Positions 41,486-49,788 of a stretch of 64,000 nt of DNA are shown here, in pieces (within the stretch, counting starts at the first letter, position 1; each line of letters opens with the position of its first letter). A program made the position numbers and the translations under genes. The notes under the pieces are model-generated. The model did not search any database and was not told where the DNA came from. It was given only the letters and a program-made list of their open reading frames with translations. Where the stretch lies: contig JAXHVH010000007.1 of the NCBI GenBank assembly GCA_034189085.1, positions 1 through 64,000 on the forward strand, read 5' to 3'. This DNA is from M55B129 sp034189085. Lineage in GTDB: Bacteria > Bacillota > Dethiobacteria > DTU022.

Positions 41486-43024
41486 TTGGATCAGGATAAA
41501 TTGCTCTCAGTCTTAAAGATACTCGACAGGCGGCCGGGTTTAATTAAACCGGTGTCCGGCCTGGCCTATCATTCAGACAGGGTCAACAAAGGAGATCTCT
41601 TCGTTTGCATGAAAGGGTATAAAACGGACGGACACCTCTACCTTAATGCTGCTGCAGAGAAAGGAGCAGTAGCAGCAATAGTAGAAGAATTTCAGGATGA
41701 GATTCCCATCCCCCAGTACAGGGTGGCTGACAGCCGGCATGCCCTGGCTGCTCTTGCCGATCAGTTCCTGGGTCATCCTTCTCAAAAGATCAACCTCACC
41801 GGTATAACAGCAACCAACGGCAAGACCACAACTACCTACATGACCAATGCAATCTTTGAAAAACACGGCCTGAAAACCGGCTTGATCGGCACCGTTATCA
41901 TTAAAACAGGTAGCTGCATCCGGCCTGCTGAACTAACTACCCCGGAATCGCTGGATCTGCACCGCTATTTCCAGGAAATGGTCGAATCAGGAGTAACCCA
42001 TGCCGTAATGGAAGTTTCATCATCGGGACTGGAACTGAACCGGGTTGGCTGCGCCGATTTTAATACTGTCGTGGTTAACAACATCAGCCGTGAGCACATC
42101 GATCTTCATGGTTCCTTCGAAGACTACTTCAAGGCCAAGGCCAGTCTGATTCGTAAAGCAAATGAAAATCAGTGGGCTGTTCTGAATCTGGACTGTCCCT
42201 ATACCCGTTCTCTGGCCGGAGAAACAAGAGCCAAAACCTTCACCTACGGCCTTAAACACAGGGAGGCAGACTGCCTGGTCCACGATCTCGATCTGAGCAA
42301 CGGCCGGGCTCGTTTCACGGTCGAACTGAGAAGGAAGGAACCTGCAGCCCTCTTCGTCTCCCAACCACCCAGCTTTAAAATTGAGCTCTCCGTCCTCGGC
42401 TTGCACAGTGTTTATAATGCCATGGCCGCCACCCTGGTCTCCCTGCTCCAGGGTATCCCGGCCGAAACAATCCAAAAAGCCCTGGCGGAATTCAGAGGTG
42501 TGGAAAGGCGCTTTGAACTGATCTTCGAGGACGATTTCAAGGTGATCGATGATCACTTTGCCAACAGCGGCAATATCGATGTGACCATGGAAACCCTGCA
42601 GATGATGGATTACAACCGGCTACACCTTGTTTATGCCATCAGGGGCAGCCGCGGTGTTACTGTCAATAGAGAAAATGCCGAAGCCATCGTCCGCTGGGCT
42701 TCCAGACTGAACCTGGGAAAAATCATCGCCACTACCAGCATCGGCCATGTCGGTGAAAAAGATCTGGTCACAGCGGAAGAGCAACAAATATACTCAGCAG
42801 TCATGAAAGATGCCGGTATCAAGACTGAAATATACGACAGCCTGCCTGAAGCGATCGCCGCCGGCCTGGCTGAAACCGGTTCCGGAGACGTCCTCCTGCT
42901 GGCAGGCTGCCAGGGCATGGACTATGGTGCTAAAATCTGCCTCGAGCAGATCCATCGCCTGAGACCTTCTCTGCCCGAAGAAAAAGTATTCGCCGCCCTG
43001 AAAAACCGGGTAGCCGGGGTATAG
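41486..43024 (+). CDS. Mur ligase family protein, divergent MurE-like
   Basis: 512 residues with the three Mur-ligase domains: an N-terminal UDP-MurNAc-type domain (SDRVNKGDLFVCMKGYKTDGH), the ATP loop GITATNGKTTTTYM near residues 108-121, and AVMEVSSSGLELNRV with NISREHIDLHGSFEDYF. The C-terminal domain lacks the usual MurE stretch that includes the DNPR diaminopimelate-recognition motif; the equivalent region reads YAIRGSRGVTVN. True MurE sits in a division cluster, which is absent here. It probably ligates an amino acid, or another nucleophile, to an unidentified carboxylate. The start is TTG 41486, after CAGGGAGGGATCATC. Confidence 0.8.
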   Translation: MDQDKLLSVLKILDRRPGLIKPVSGLAYHSDRVNKGDLFVCMKGYKTDGHLYLNAAAEKGAVAAIVEEFQDEIPIPQYRVADSRHALAALADQFLGHPSQKINLTGITATNGKTTTTYMTNAIFEKHGLKTGLIGTVIIKTGSCIRPAELTTPESLDLHRYFQEMVESGVTHAVMEVSSSGLELNRVGCADFNTVVVNNISREHIDLHGSFEDYFKAKASLIRKANENQWAVLNLDCPYTRSLAGETRAKTFTYGLKHREADCLVHDLDLSNGRARFTVELRRKEPAALFVSQPPSFKIELSVLGLHSVYNAMAATLVSLLQGIPAETIQKALAEFRGVERRFELIFEDDFKVIDDHFANSGNIDVTMETLQMMDYNRLHLVYAIRGSRGVTVNRENAEAIVRWASRLNLGKIIATTSIGHVGEKDLVTAEEQQIYSAVMKDAGIKTEIYDSLPEAIAAGLAETGSGDVLLLAGCQGMDYGAKICLEQIHRLRPSLPEEKVFAALKNRVAGV

Positions 43025-43140
43025 TTCCTCTTTATACTGCTTTCAGCATACGGCAGCTGCCAAAGCTTTTCTCAAATGGGGTTGAATCAAAAGTTCTTAA
43101 TTCACAGAACCCTTCAGGCAGGCGAAACAAACCGAAATCA

Positions 43141-43890
43141 TCACAGTTTTTTTACCTTATTGCTTCCTTGATCTCTACCCCCCAGGATAGCCCGGGCCTG
43201 GATGCGAACTATCCGCTTGTCACCTTCAGCAGTATTCTGCTCCACCTTCCGGTTGGCAATAATACCACCGTCTTCCTGATCTTTAAAAGTAACTCCGCCA
43301 GGGACTGCAGAACCCTCATAGACCACCGCCAGATCAGGGGGAACCCTGACATCTATACCGCCCATCACTGCAGTGAGATCGAGCACCGTTTCCCCCTCAG
43401 GAATTTCAGCCGTGGTCAGATCCATTTCAATTTCAATACCGTCCATGAAGGCAAAATAGCTGCCGCTTTACAGTTTCCAGGGTTGCGAACCGCAGAGCTT
43501 GGTCCCCCCCATAAAGGTGAACCGACCGCCTCCGCCGTGAGCTTTCCCCCGCAGCAGGTTAAATCCGATCAGGATCAGGATTACCGGCCAAATGAGGTTC
43601 CACAAAATAGCCGTATTGAAATCAAAGAGGTCCAGGTTCCGCCCGAGATAAATTACCCCGATGGCAATTAAAATTACGTCGGCAACAAACTGACCCCAGA
43701 AAAAATATGTTTTCTTCCCCTCTTCAGTGGTGGTTGAGCCAATAGATGAGGCAAGCCAGCTCAAACCGAGGACCAGGGGGATTACCGGCCACAATCGCAG
43801 GATCTGCCGGATGCCAATATCCACACCAATATTCAAATTATTCAAGAGCAGCAGGATGCCGATCACCAGGATAAAAAGCCCGATAATCAA
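43141..43890 (-). pseudogene. LiaF-like membrane protein interrupted by an in-frame stop
   Basis: The first half (43890-43468, 140 codons) has four membrane helices and matches the N-terminal domain of LiaF/YvqF-type envelope-stress proteins, with a family-typical GGGGRFTFMGG tail. It ends ...QPWKL-TAA. Reading on in the same frame gives SGSYFAFMDGIEIEMDLTTA, which is the beta-helical C-terminal domain that normally follows, running to 43141. TAA replaces what is usually a lysine or aspartate codon. Both halves look conserved otherwise, so the loss is recent, or the halves work as separate chains (an ATG exists at 43446). The first half starts at TTG with poor spacing, or ATC seven bases after GGAGG. 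Confidence 0.8.
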
Positions 43891-44075
43891 TCCTCCGCTT
43901 ATTGATCACATTCCTTTCACTCCATTTCGGTAAGATTATACTTTATTCGGGTGTTTATTCTTGCCCGAAAGGCAATTTCCTGCCTCGATAACAAGTTAAA
44001 ACATTTATAAATAGGTCAGATCTGATCCAGCGACTGCAAAAAATCATATTTTTAAATTTGCAATTTCTTTTTGAA

Positions 44076-44222
44076 GATGTGACATTTTACTTTTTCTTAC
44101 TGTCATATCTTCTCTGAACAATTATTACTTGCCCGGGAATGACATTTTCCCTGAGCATTTTATCGTTTTAGGGGTGACATATTCCTGAATATTCTTAGGG
44201 TGGTAATATCACTGAACAGCCA
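44076..44222 (+). repeat. Five degenerate direct repeats, IS-end-like
   Basis: The approximate unit TGACATTTTCCCTGAACA recurs at about 44079, 44102, 44139, 44175 and 44205, with substitutions. Several IS21-family elements carry multiple transposase-binding repeats of this kind at their ends, so this may be what is left of such an element. No transposase reading is present. Replication or regulatory iterons are the alternative. Confidence 0.45.
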
Positions 44223-44241
44223 CAAGTAAAGCCCGGCGGCG

Positions 44242-44270
44242 TTGACTTTTAGGAATGGTCATGCTAAAAT
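44242..44270 (+). promoter_or_regulatory. Sigma-A promoter of the tRNA pair
   Basis: TTGACT and TAAAAT separated by exactly 17 bases; transcription would start about ten bases before tRNA-His. Confidence 0.75.
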
Positions 44271-44287
44271 GACAGCGCAATAAAAAT

Positions 44288-44365
44288 GGTGGGTGTAGCT
44301 CAGCAGGTTAGAGCGCCAGGTTGTGGCCCTGGAGGCCGTGGGTTCGAATCCCATCACTCACCCCA
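44288..44365 (+). tRNA. tRNA-His (GTG anticodon)
   Basis: Full cloverleaf: acceptor GTGGGTG with CACTCAC, the extra G at position -1 opposite C73 that is the hallmark of tRNA-His, anticodon loop TTGTGGC (anticodon GTG), T-loop GGTTCGAATCC, and an encoded CCA end. Confidence 0.97.
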
Positions 44366-44399
44366 TTTTTATTCCCCAAAAACAACAGTCAATTAAAGT

Positions 44400-44474
44400 T
44401 GGGGCGTAGCCAAGCGGTAAGGCACGGGACTTTGGCTCCCGCACGCGTAGGTTCGAATCCTACCGCCCCAGCCA
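44400..44474 (+). tRNA. tRNA-Gln (TTG anticodon)
   Basis: Full cloverleaf: acceptor TGGGGCG with CGCCCCA, anticodon loop CTTTGGC (anticodon TTG), T-loop GGTTCGAATCC, discriminator G and encoded CCA. It lies 34 bases after tRNA-His and is probably cotranscribed with it. Confidence 0.97.
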
Positions 44475-44568
44475 TTTCTATATAAGGACATTACCACCAA
44501 CAGCTAATTTCAAAATTCAATCGCCAGTTTAACAAACCTAAAAAATAGCTAACCAGGAAAAAACAGTT

Positions 44569-45742
44569 ATGCAAAAACAAGAACATTTCATCATCTGGTC
44601 GATGGTTCTGTATTTTGGCTGGATTTTGTCTTTCCCATACTTTGGGTATGTTTTAAGAACCCTGTCAATTTCCACCGGCGTTGATCCTAACTCACTACTT
44701 TCGTCATTATTGCTAATTTGATCACGATTTTGCTAATCTATCTTTCCTATGCTTTAAATCTCCAAGCATTGCTTATAGCCACAATCGTTCCTTTAATCAT
44801 TGCCTTACTTTTACTGTTCTTCTATACTCCTCCTGTTAAAGCAGCCATTGAGAAAAAGTCTAAACCAGACCAGCCGCCAACTGCTCTATATATTTTAGTA
44901 TAGTAATGGTAGGGTTTATTGCTTTGCTTAACTTTACCCTTGGGCTTGCCTTTTCTGTTATATTTGAATTTTACCCTGTAATGAGTGGGCGTGATTTTGT
45001 CCTGCGCTACTTTAAGGACATCCCCTACATTCTGATTTATTTAGTTATCATATTTTTTAGGTTAACTGTCAATAAAAGAATGGCCTATTATTCTGTATCT
45101 CTAATGGGTTTAGCATTAATATTATTGATCGTAATGGGTGATAGTATAACCGGCCTTTATTTTACTATTACCGCAGTGCAGGTTGGCCAAGCCCTTTATT
45201 CCCCCTTTATATGGATACTACTCGGAGATTTGTCAACCCGCTATGTAACCCCTTTTCGCTACTTTGGGTTCGGCCTATTTGCCATCCTCCTCGGATCATT
45301 TTTTGGTGGCGCATATGGAGATTACCTGCTCAAGTTCGGGGATTCACCTGCCCTATCTACAGCTCTGGCTTCAATCGCGGCCTTATTCGCTGCTCTTCTG
45401 GTAACCCCATGGCTGGTTGAAAAATCGGTAACTGAACCATTGGTTGATGATAAACTTTTGACTAACGATCAGGAATACCTTGATCACTTATATTCAGCAG
45501 CGGGCCTAACGCCCAGAGAGATCGAAGTGGTAGAAATATTAATGAAAGGATCTGATAACCAATCCATGGCCACTGCACTGGTAACTAGTCCTAATACGCT
45601 TAAAACCCACTTGCGTAAAATATACAGCAAGTATGGGGTTAATAAGAAAAGCGAACTTCTGGCGCTAATCTCTATAAAAAAATGCCTCCATTTTAATTTT
45701 ACTTCCTTAAGCTTTAAACAATCCCAACTTCACTTGCAATAA
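44569..45742 (+). pseudogene. LuxR-type membrane regulator, frameshifted
   Basis: Three consecutive frames together give one protein of about 390 residues. Frame 1 starts at ATG 44569 (MQKQEHFIIWSMVLYFGWIL) and stops at about 44718; frame 2 covers 44718-44903; frame 3 covers 44906-45742. The first three-quarters are membrane helices resembling a transporter-type sensor domain. The end has a LuxR helix-turn-helix (GLTPREIEVVEILMKGSDN, then NTLKTHLRKIYSKYGVNKKS). Two frameshifts break the N-terminal half. The third piece begins with an ATG and might still be made, but it lacks part of the sensor. Sequencing error is an alternative, though neighbouring genes are broken too. Confidence 0.75.
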
Positions 45743-46012
45743 TTGGCTAAAATCACCCCTGGGGTTGATGGACAGATCTTCTTTCCTCTGATCAAAAACT
45801 ATCTGCCGCGCAACTGATTGGCAGTTTTCAGTTGTCAGAACCTTACCGACAGAGGAGGCATGCCTATCGCCAAACCAGTTCTACCAGTGGTGCAGGAACA
45901 CGATGAACCCGTGCTTTTATCTGGTCACTTGAGCCTGGTGGAGTAAGTAGTGAAACCGGCTGCGCCTCTTTGCTTGCCAGCTATTCTGTCGGGGAAGGAG
46001 GTGACAACAAAT
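45743..46012. other. 270-base stretch before the GLUG gene
   Basis: A 28-codon reading MPIAKPVLPVVQEHDEPVLL... begins directly after AGGAGGC at about 45859, but nothing else supports it. No promoter pair or RNA structure is clear. Confidence 0.3.
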
Positions 46013-47777
46013 ATGACAACATTTAGGTTTAATTATCTTAAGCAAGTTGCATTAATTGCCATTACCCTGCTAGCCTTATTGATGTTACTTCCGACAGCAG
46101 CCTTTGCTGAAAGTGATCCGGCTGACACCGTAGATATAGCTGTTGATAGCAGTGACGCTGACAGCGGCGATACCGCAGGCCCCGCAGAAAGCGGCACAAC
46201 GTCAATCTCTGCAGATTCAACATCATCTGACCCCGTCCCTGATCCCCCTGCTTCTGAATCGTCTTCCCCGGATCCTGAAACAACCTCACCCGAACCGGCA
46301 GGTTCGCAAACCCCGCCCGAACAACCCTCCGATAATTTGTCAGCAGATGATGATTCAACATTCAAACAGCAAATATCGACCTGGGAGTTGATGGATGGTC
46401 TGACGACGAAGGCTGGGAGCCTCTGGGTGATCCAATAAACAAGTTCACCGGCAGCTTTGATGGAAACGGGTATGTAATCTATAACTTGACCGTCAACCGG
46501 CCGGCAGCCAGTTACCAGGGCTTTTTCGGTTATCCCGACAGTGCTGAGATCAGCAATATCACCCTGGTCAATGTCAGTGTGCATGGTTATAGCTACACTG
46601 ATCCTCTGGCTGGATATGCTCACAGCAGTTCTCTTGAAAACTTGCATTTAACCGGAGAAATCAGTAGCTCCAGGGATTATACCGGCGGTTTGGTCGGTTA
46701 CCTCTCAGGAGGAAATGTCCATTACTGTTCTTTTAATGGTTCGGTATCCGGCTTGGGCAGTTATACAGGTGACCTTGTTGGTTATGCCCCCGGTAGCCCT
46801 AAAATCTATCATTCATACAGCTTAGGGACAGCTGCAGGTAATAATAAAGTCGGCGGGTTAATCGGTTTACTGCAGGATAATAGTGCAGCGTTATCTGACT
46901 GCTACAGTAGGGCATCGGTAAGTGGGCTACAAGAAGTTGGGGGCCTGACTGGTTATCTGTGGGGGAAGGTTTACCGCAGTTACAGTACAGGCTTGGTTAG
47001 CGCTCCGGAAGATGCCCCTGGTGTTGGTGGCCTATTAGGTTATAAGTCCGGTGGCTCTGCTGTTGTAGTTGAAGGTTATTACTGGGATACCCAAACCTCG
47101 GGTCAGGCAACCAGCGCCGGGGGTAGTGGTAAGACTACCGCCGAAATGAAGCAGCAGGCAACTTTTGCGGGTTGGAACTTTACAGGTGACCCTGCCGTTT
47201 GGAGTATTGCTGAAGGTGCTGACTTCCCAAACCTGGTTCAAACCACACGCTCCATTGCCCTTATTCCTGCTGTGCAGTTCCATGGTGCTGGCGGAGTAAT
47301 CGGAAACATCTTCCAGGTTATTTCAAATACTGATTGGTCAGCAGCTTCAAACCATGATTGGCTGATAGTGTCCGGTGACGCTACAAGCACTAACAGCGGA
47401 AAGGCAGTCGAGGTTCGCCCTTCAGTTCTTCGCCGCTGATCGATCCCCGGTTTGTCCGGATCGGCGGAACTGAAGAACTGGCTACCGCTAAAGAAGCTTA
47501 TGAACAGCTTCGGCCGGCCTTTGAAGCAAATAAGGATCGCATAAGTGTTCGCGAATATGCCAGGCAGCAGGTTGAACTGGCTGTTACCTTAACCGCAATC
47601 CGCGCTCTTGAGGCTACTCTGGCAGCTCAAGCCAGCCAGGGCCATGATTTATAGGTTACTGCGATAAGCTCCTACCAGGCTGCGCTTAACCTGGTTGCCG
47701 CTAATGACAACCACTTAACCGGCTACGAGCAGGCTTACGCCCTGCTAATCCTACAACACTATATCCGAGGCCATTAA
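46013..47777 (+). pseudogene. GLUG-repeat surface protein, multiply frameshifted
   Basis: Start: ATG 46013 after GGAGGTGACAACAAAT, then a signal peptide ending in LLPTAAFAES and a low-complexity Ser/Pro/Asp linker. The frame is lost near 46365. In the +2 frame the sequence continues as NIDLGVDGWSDDEGWEPLGD, then GLUG repeats (YTGGLVGYLSGG, KVGGLIGLLQDN, EVGGLTGYLWGK, GVGGLLGYKSGG) up to 47439. A third frame then carries LIDPRFVRIGGTEELATAKE and an alpha-helical stretch, with an in-frame TAG at about 47653 and the last stop at 47777. It was a secreted adhesin-like protein. The missing piece near 46365 suggests an internal deletion, not a single-base error. Confidence 0.75.
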
Positions 47778-47863
47778 CGCGCCTGGTGGACATATGAGTT
47801 AGCAGTTTTGATTAAAACAAACCCCGGTCATAAACTGCCGGCAGGACCGACCGTGGTGCTTAA

Positions 47864-47923
47864 AAATAAAGAGGGGACACGGAAGGCTAATAGAAGCACC
47901 GTGCTCCCTCTTTATTTTAGGCC
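47864..47923. repeat. Long inverted repeat
   Basis: AAAATAAAGAGGG and CCCTCTTTATTTT are perfect 13-base arms, with CACGG/CCGTG pairing further in, giving a hairpin of about 60 bases. It could be a bidirectional terminator (T-runs on both strands) between the GLUG gene and the PIN fragment, or a small mobile-repeat remnant. Confidence 0.5.
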
Positions 47924-47962
47924 AAAATCTCGCTATTCAAGCCCATCGAGATAACTTTTTAT

Positions 47963-48233
47963 TTGTCTGACATATTCTCTTCGATCATCACTGTTGTAAT
48001 TGATGAAGGCCGCATTGCGCTGTTCTACTATTTCCCAAACTTAAAATTGATCAATATTAATCTGGATATAGCTGTTGAAGCAGCCAGGACCAGGGACAGT
48101 TATAATTTTGCTACCCCTGATTCTATTTTACTCGCCTCTGCTTTGCATGCAGGCGCAGATGCTTTTTATTACCTATGATCAGAAGCTATTCCAGTTTCCC
48201 GAGTTAAAAGTAATTGAGCTAAACCAATTCTAA
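47963..48233 (+). pseudogene. PIN-domain toxin fragment
   Basis: NLDIAVEAARTRDSYNFATP followed by DSILLASALHAGADAF is the C-terminal half of a PIN-domain (VapC-type) ribonuclease. The frame then breaks at a run of five T; removing one T continues it as ITYDQKLFQFPELKVIEL to TAA 48233, a normal PIN end. The N-terminal half with the first catalytic aspartates is missing, and no antitoxin gene is next to it, so it is non-functional. Confidence 0.7.
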
Positions 48234-48335
48234 CAAGCTGCCTTAATATATCTTTGCAGCATATTTTTATAGAATATCGACCTGGCTGGATCCTGCAGTT
48301 CCAGTGATTTTTATACTTTTTATTTAGCATATGCC

Positions 48336-48878
48336 TTATTCTGCCCACCGGAGCAAATAGTCTTTTCGCAGATCGATAATGTCACCCACCTGCAGGCCCA
48401 GTTCTGCAGCCAGGCCGCCGCGCAGCTCAATGGCGTACTGGGCGAGACCATTGCTGGGATAAACGGGCTGCTCTTCATCAGAAATATTTGGATCCGGGGG
48501 CTCCATTTCATGAATAGCGGTTACTTTTCCTTCACTATCCAGGAAGATAACATCAATGGGCATGAGGCAGTTTTTCATCCAGAAGTTTAGCTCGGCAGGA
48601 TAGGGATCCCGGGCGGGGAAAACGAAAAGCATCCCCTGGTCGTCGGCGAGGGTTTCCCTCCACATCAGGCCCTGTGCTCTCTGTTCCGGGGTTAAAGCCA
48701 GGTCCACTTCGAAGGACTGCTCCCTGATTACCACACCTTCAATTGAAGGCTGATCTTCATCATTGTTATCGGCCGGCACGTTTGCTACCCCTTCATCTGC
48801 ACAGCCTTGCACCAGAAATACCAGAATAAAAAGGGCAGCCAGGCAAAATGGCATACATAATTTACGGATTCCTGTCAT
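48336..48878 (-). CDS. DUF192-family lipoprotein
   Basis: 180 residues from ATG 48878 (seven bases after GAGGAA). A signal peptide with lipobox LVQGC is followed by a DUF192 domain: ALTPEQRAQGLMWRETLADD, GMLFVFP, NFWMKNCLMPIDVIFLD and YAIELRGG are the recognisable family blocks. DUF192 proteins are small secreted beta-barrel-like proteins of unknown function, often found as stand-alone lipoproteins. Several upstream ATG codons in frame are possible but lack ribosome binding sites. Confidence 0.88.
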   Translation of the reverse strand: MTGIRKLCMPFCLAALFILVFLVQGCADEGVANVPADNNDEDQPSIEGVVIREQSFEVDLALTPEQRAQGLMWRETLADDQGMLFVFPARDPYPAELNFWMKNCLMPIDVIFLDSEGKVTAIHEMEPPDPNISDEEQPVYPSNGLAQYAIELRGGLAAELGLQVGDIIDLRKDYLLRWAE

Positions 48879-49025
48879 GGCCATTTTCCTCAAATTATAA
48901 CTCCCAACCACATATTTTCCTTGCCTTATCAACGGTAACCGGTCATACTGTTAAGTAATGCCGTCAGGCAGTCATAAGTTTGCAAGCAGCGCTGTCCCAA
49001 TCATTAAGGAGGCTCTTAATCTTGA

Positions 49026-49631
49026 ATGAAGCTGAAAACGATTTTTACCACCGGTCTTTTGACTATCCTGCCGCTTGCAGTAACTGTATATATCTTCTAT
49101 CTGATCTTCAGTTTTCTGGACGACTTGCTCGGCAACCTGATCCAGGCAATTTTCAACTTCCGGGTACCGGGTATTGGTTTCGCGGCCGGTATAGTTTTAA
49201 TCCTGATTATCGGGTTCATTGCTTCCAATATAATCGGCAGGCGTTTGATCGGTTTCAGTGACAGCCTTCTGCAGCGCATTCCTCTGGCCAAAAGCATTTA
49301 CACCAGCGCCAGGCAGATAATAGACGCCTTTACATTACAGGGAAAAGCCGCTTTCCAAAAAGTAGTTCTCCTTGAATATCCCCGCCGAGGTCTCTATGCC
49401 TTCGGCTTTGTTACCGGCAGATCCAAAGGAGAAGTCCAGGACAAAACCCATGAAGAAACCCTGAACATATTTATCCCCACCACCCCAAACCCAACCTCGG
49501 GGATGCTTATCCGCGCCCTCCGCAGTGAGGTCATTAACCTCGATATGACCATTGAAGAGGGGATGAAAGTGATCATCTCCGGGGGCCTGTTTTCGCCACC
49601 GGTCGATGCTCCGAAGGATGATACCGCGTGA
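49026..49631 (+). CDS. DUF502-family membrane protein
   Basis: 201 residues with two N-terminal membrane helices (about 8-30 and 48-72), followed by a conserved soluble domain: LLQRIPLAKSIYTSARQI, VVLLEYPRRGLYAFGFVTG, FIPTTPNPTSGML and VISGGLFSP are the family blocks. Function of DUF502 in bacteria is not established; plant relatives (COV/LCV) are vascular patterning factors. ATG 49026 lies some 13 bases after AAGGAGG, a rather long spacing. It stands alone between DUF192 and a repeat region. Confidence 0.9.
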   Translation: MKLKTIFTTGLLTILPLAVTVYIFYLIFSFLDDLLGNLIQAIFNFRVPGIGFAAGIVLILIIGFIASNIIGRRLIGFSDSLLQRIPLAKSIYTSARQIIDAFTLQGKAAFQKVVLLEYPRRGLYAFGFVTGRSKGEVQDKTHEETLNIFIPTTPNPTSGMLIRALRSEVINLDMTIEEGMKVIISGGLFSPPVDAPKDDTA

Positions 49632-49696
49632 ACTGTAACAGGATTACCCCGGGAATACCCATTCCCCCTATCAGGAATGTATGTCATGTGACATAT

Positions 49697-49784
49697 GTCA
49701 AACAAAACGTCCCCTTGACTTGTTAACTTCTTGATGACCAGTCAAACAAAACGTCCCCTTGACTTCCAAACATCCCCTTGACTT
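49697..49784. repeat. Direct repeats between DUF502 and glycerol kinase
   Basis: A 25-base unit at 49697-49721 (begins GTCAAACAAAACG, ends CCCCTTGACTT) is repeated exactly at 49741-49765, and a 19-base partial copy follows at 49766-49784. The array ends five bases before the glycerol kinase stop. Confidence 0.85.
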
Positions 49785-49788
49785 CCTT

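Larger units (their letters stand above)
43891..44287. other. 397-base stretch with degenerate repeats and the tRNA promoter
   Basis: It contains five degenerate repeats at 44076-44222 and the tRNA promoter at 44242-44270, both listed separately. The remaining bases before 44076 are AT-rich with no gene or promoter pair I can support. Confidence 0.5.

Noticed and set aside
47963..48233. Functional VapBC toxin-antitoxin pair
   Set aside because: The N-terminal half of the PIN domain and the antitoxin are missing and the frame is broken at a T-run.
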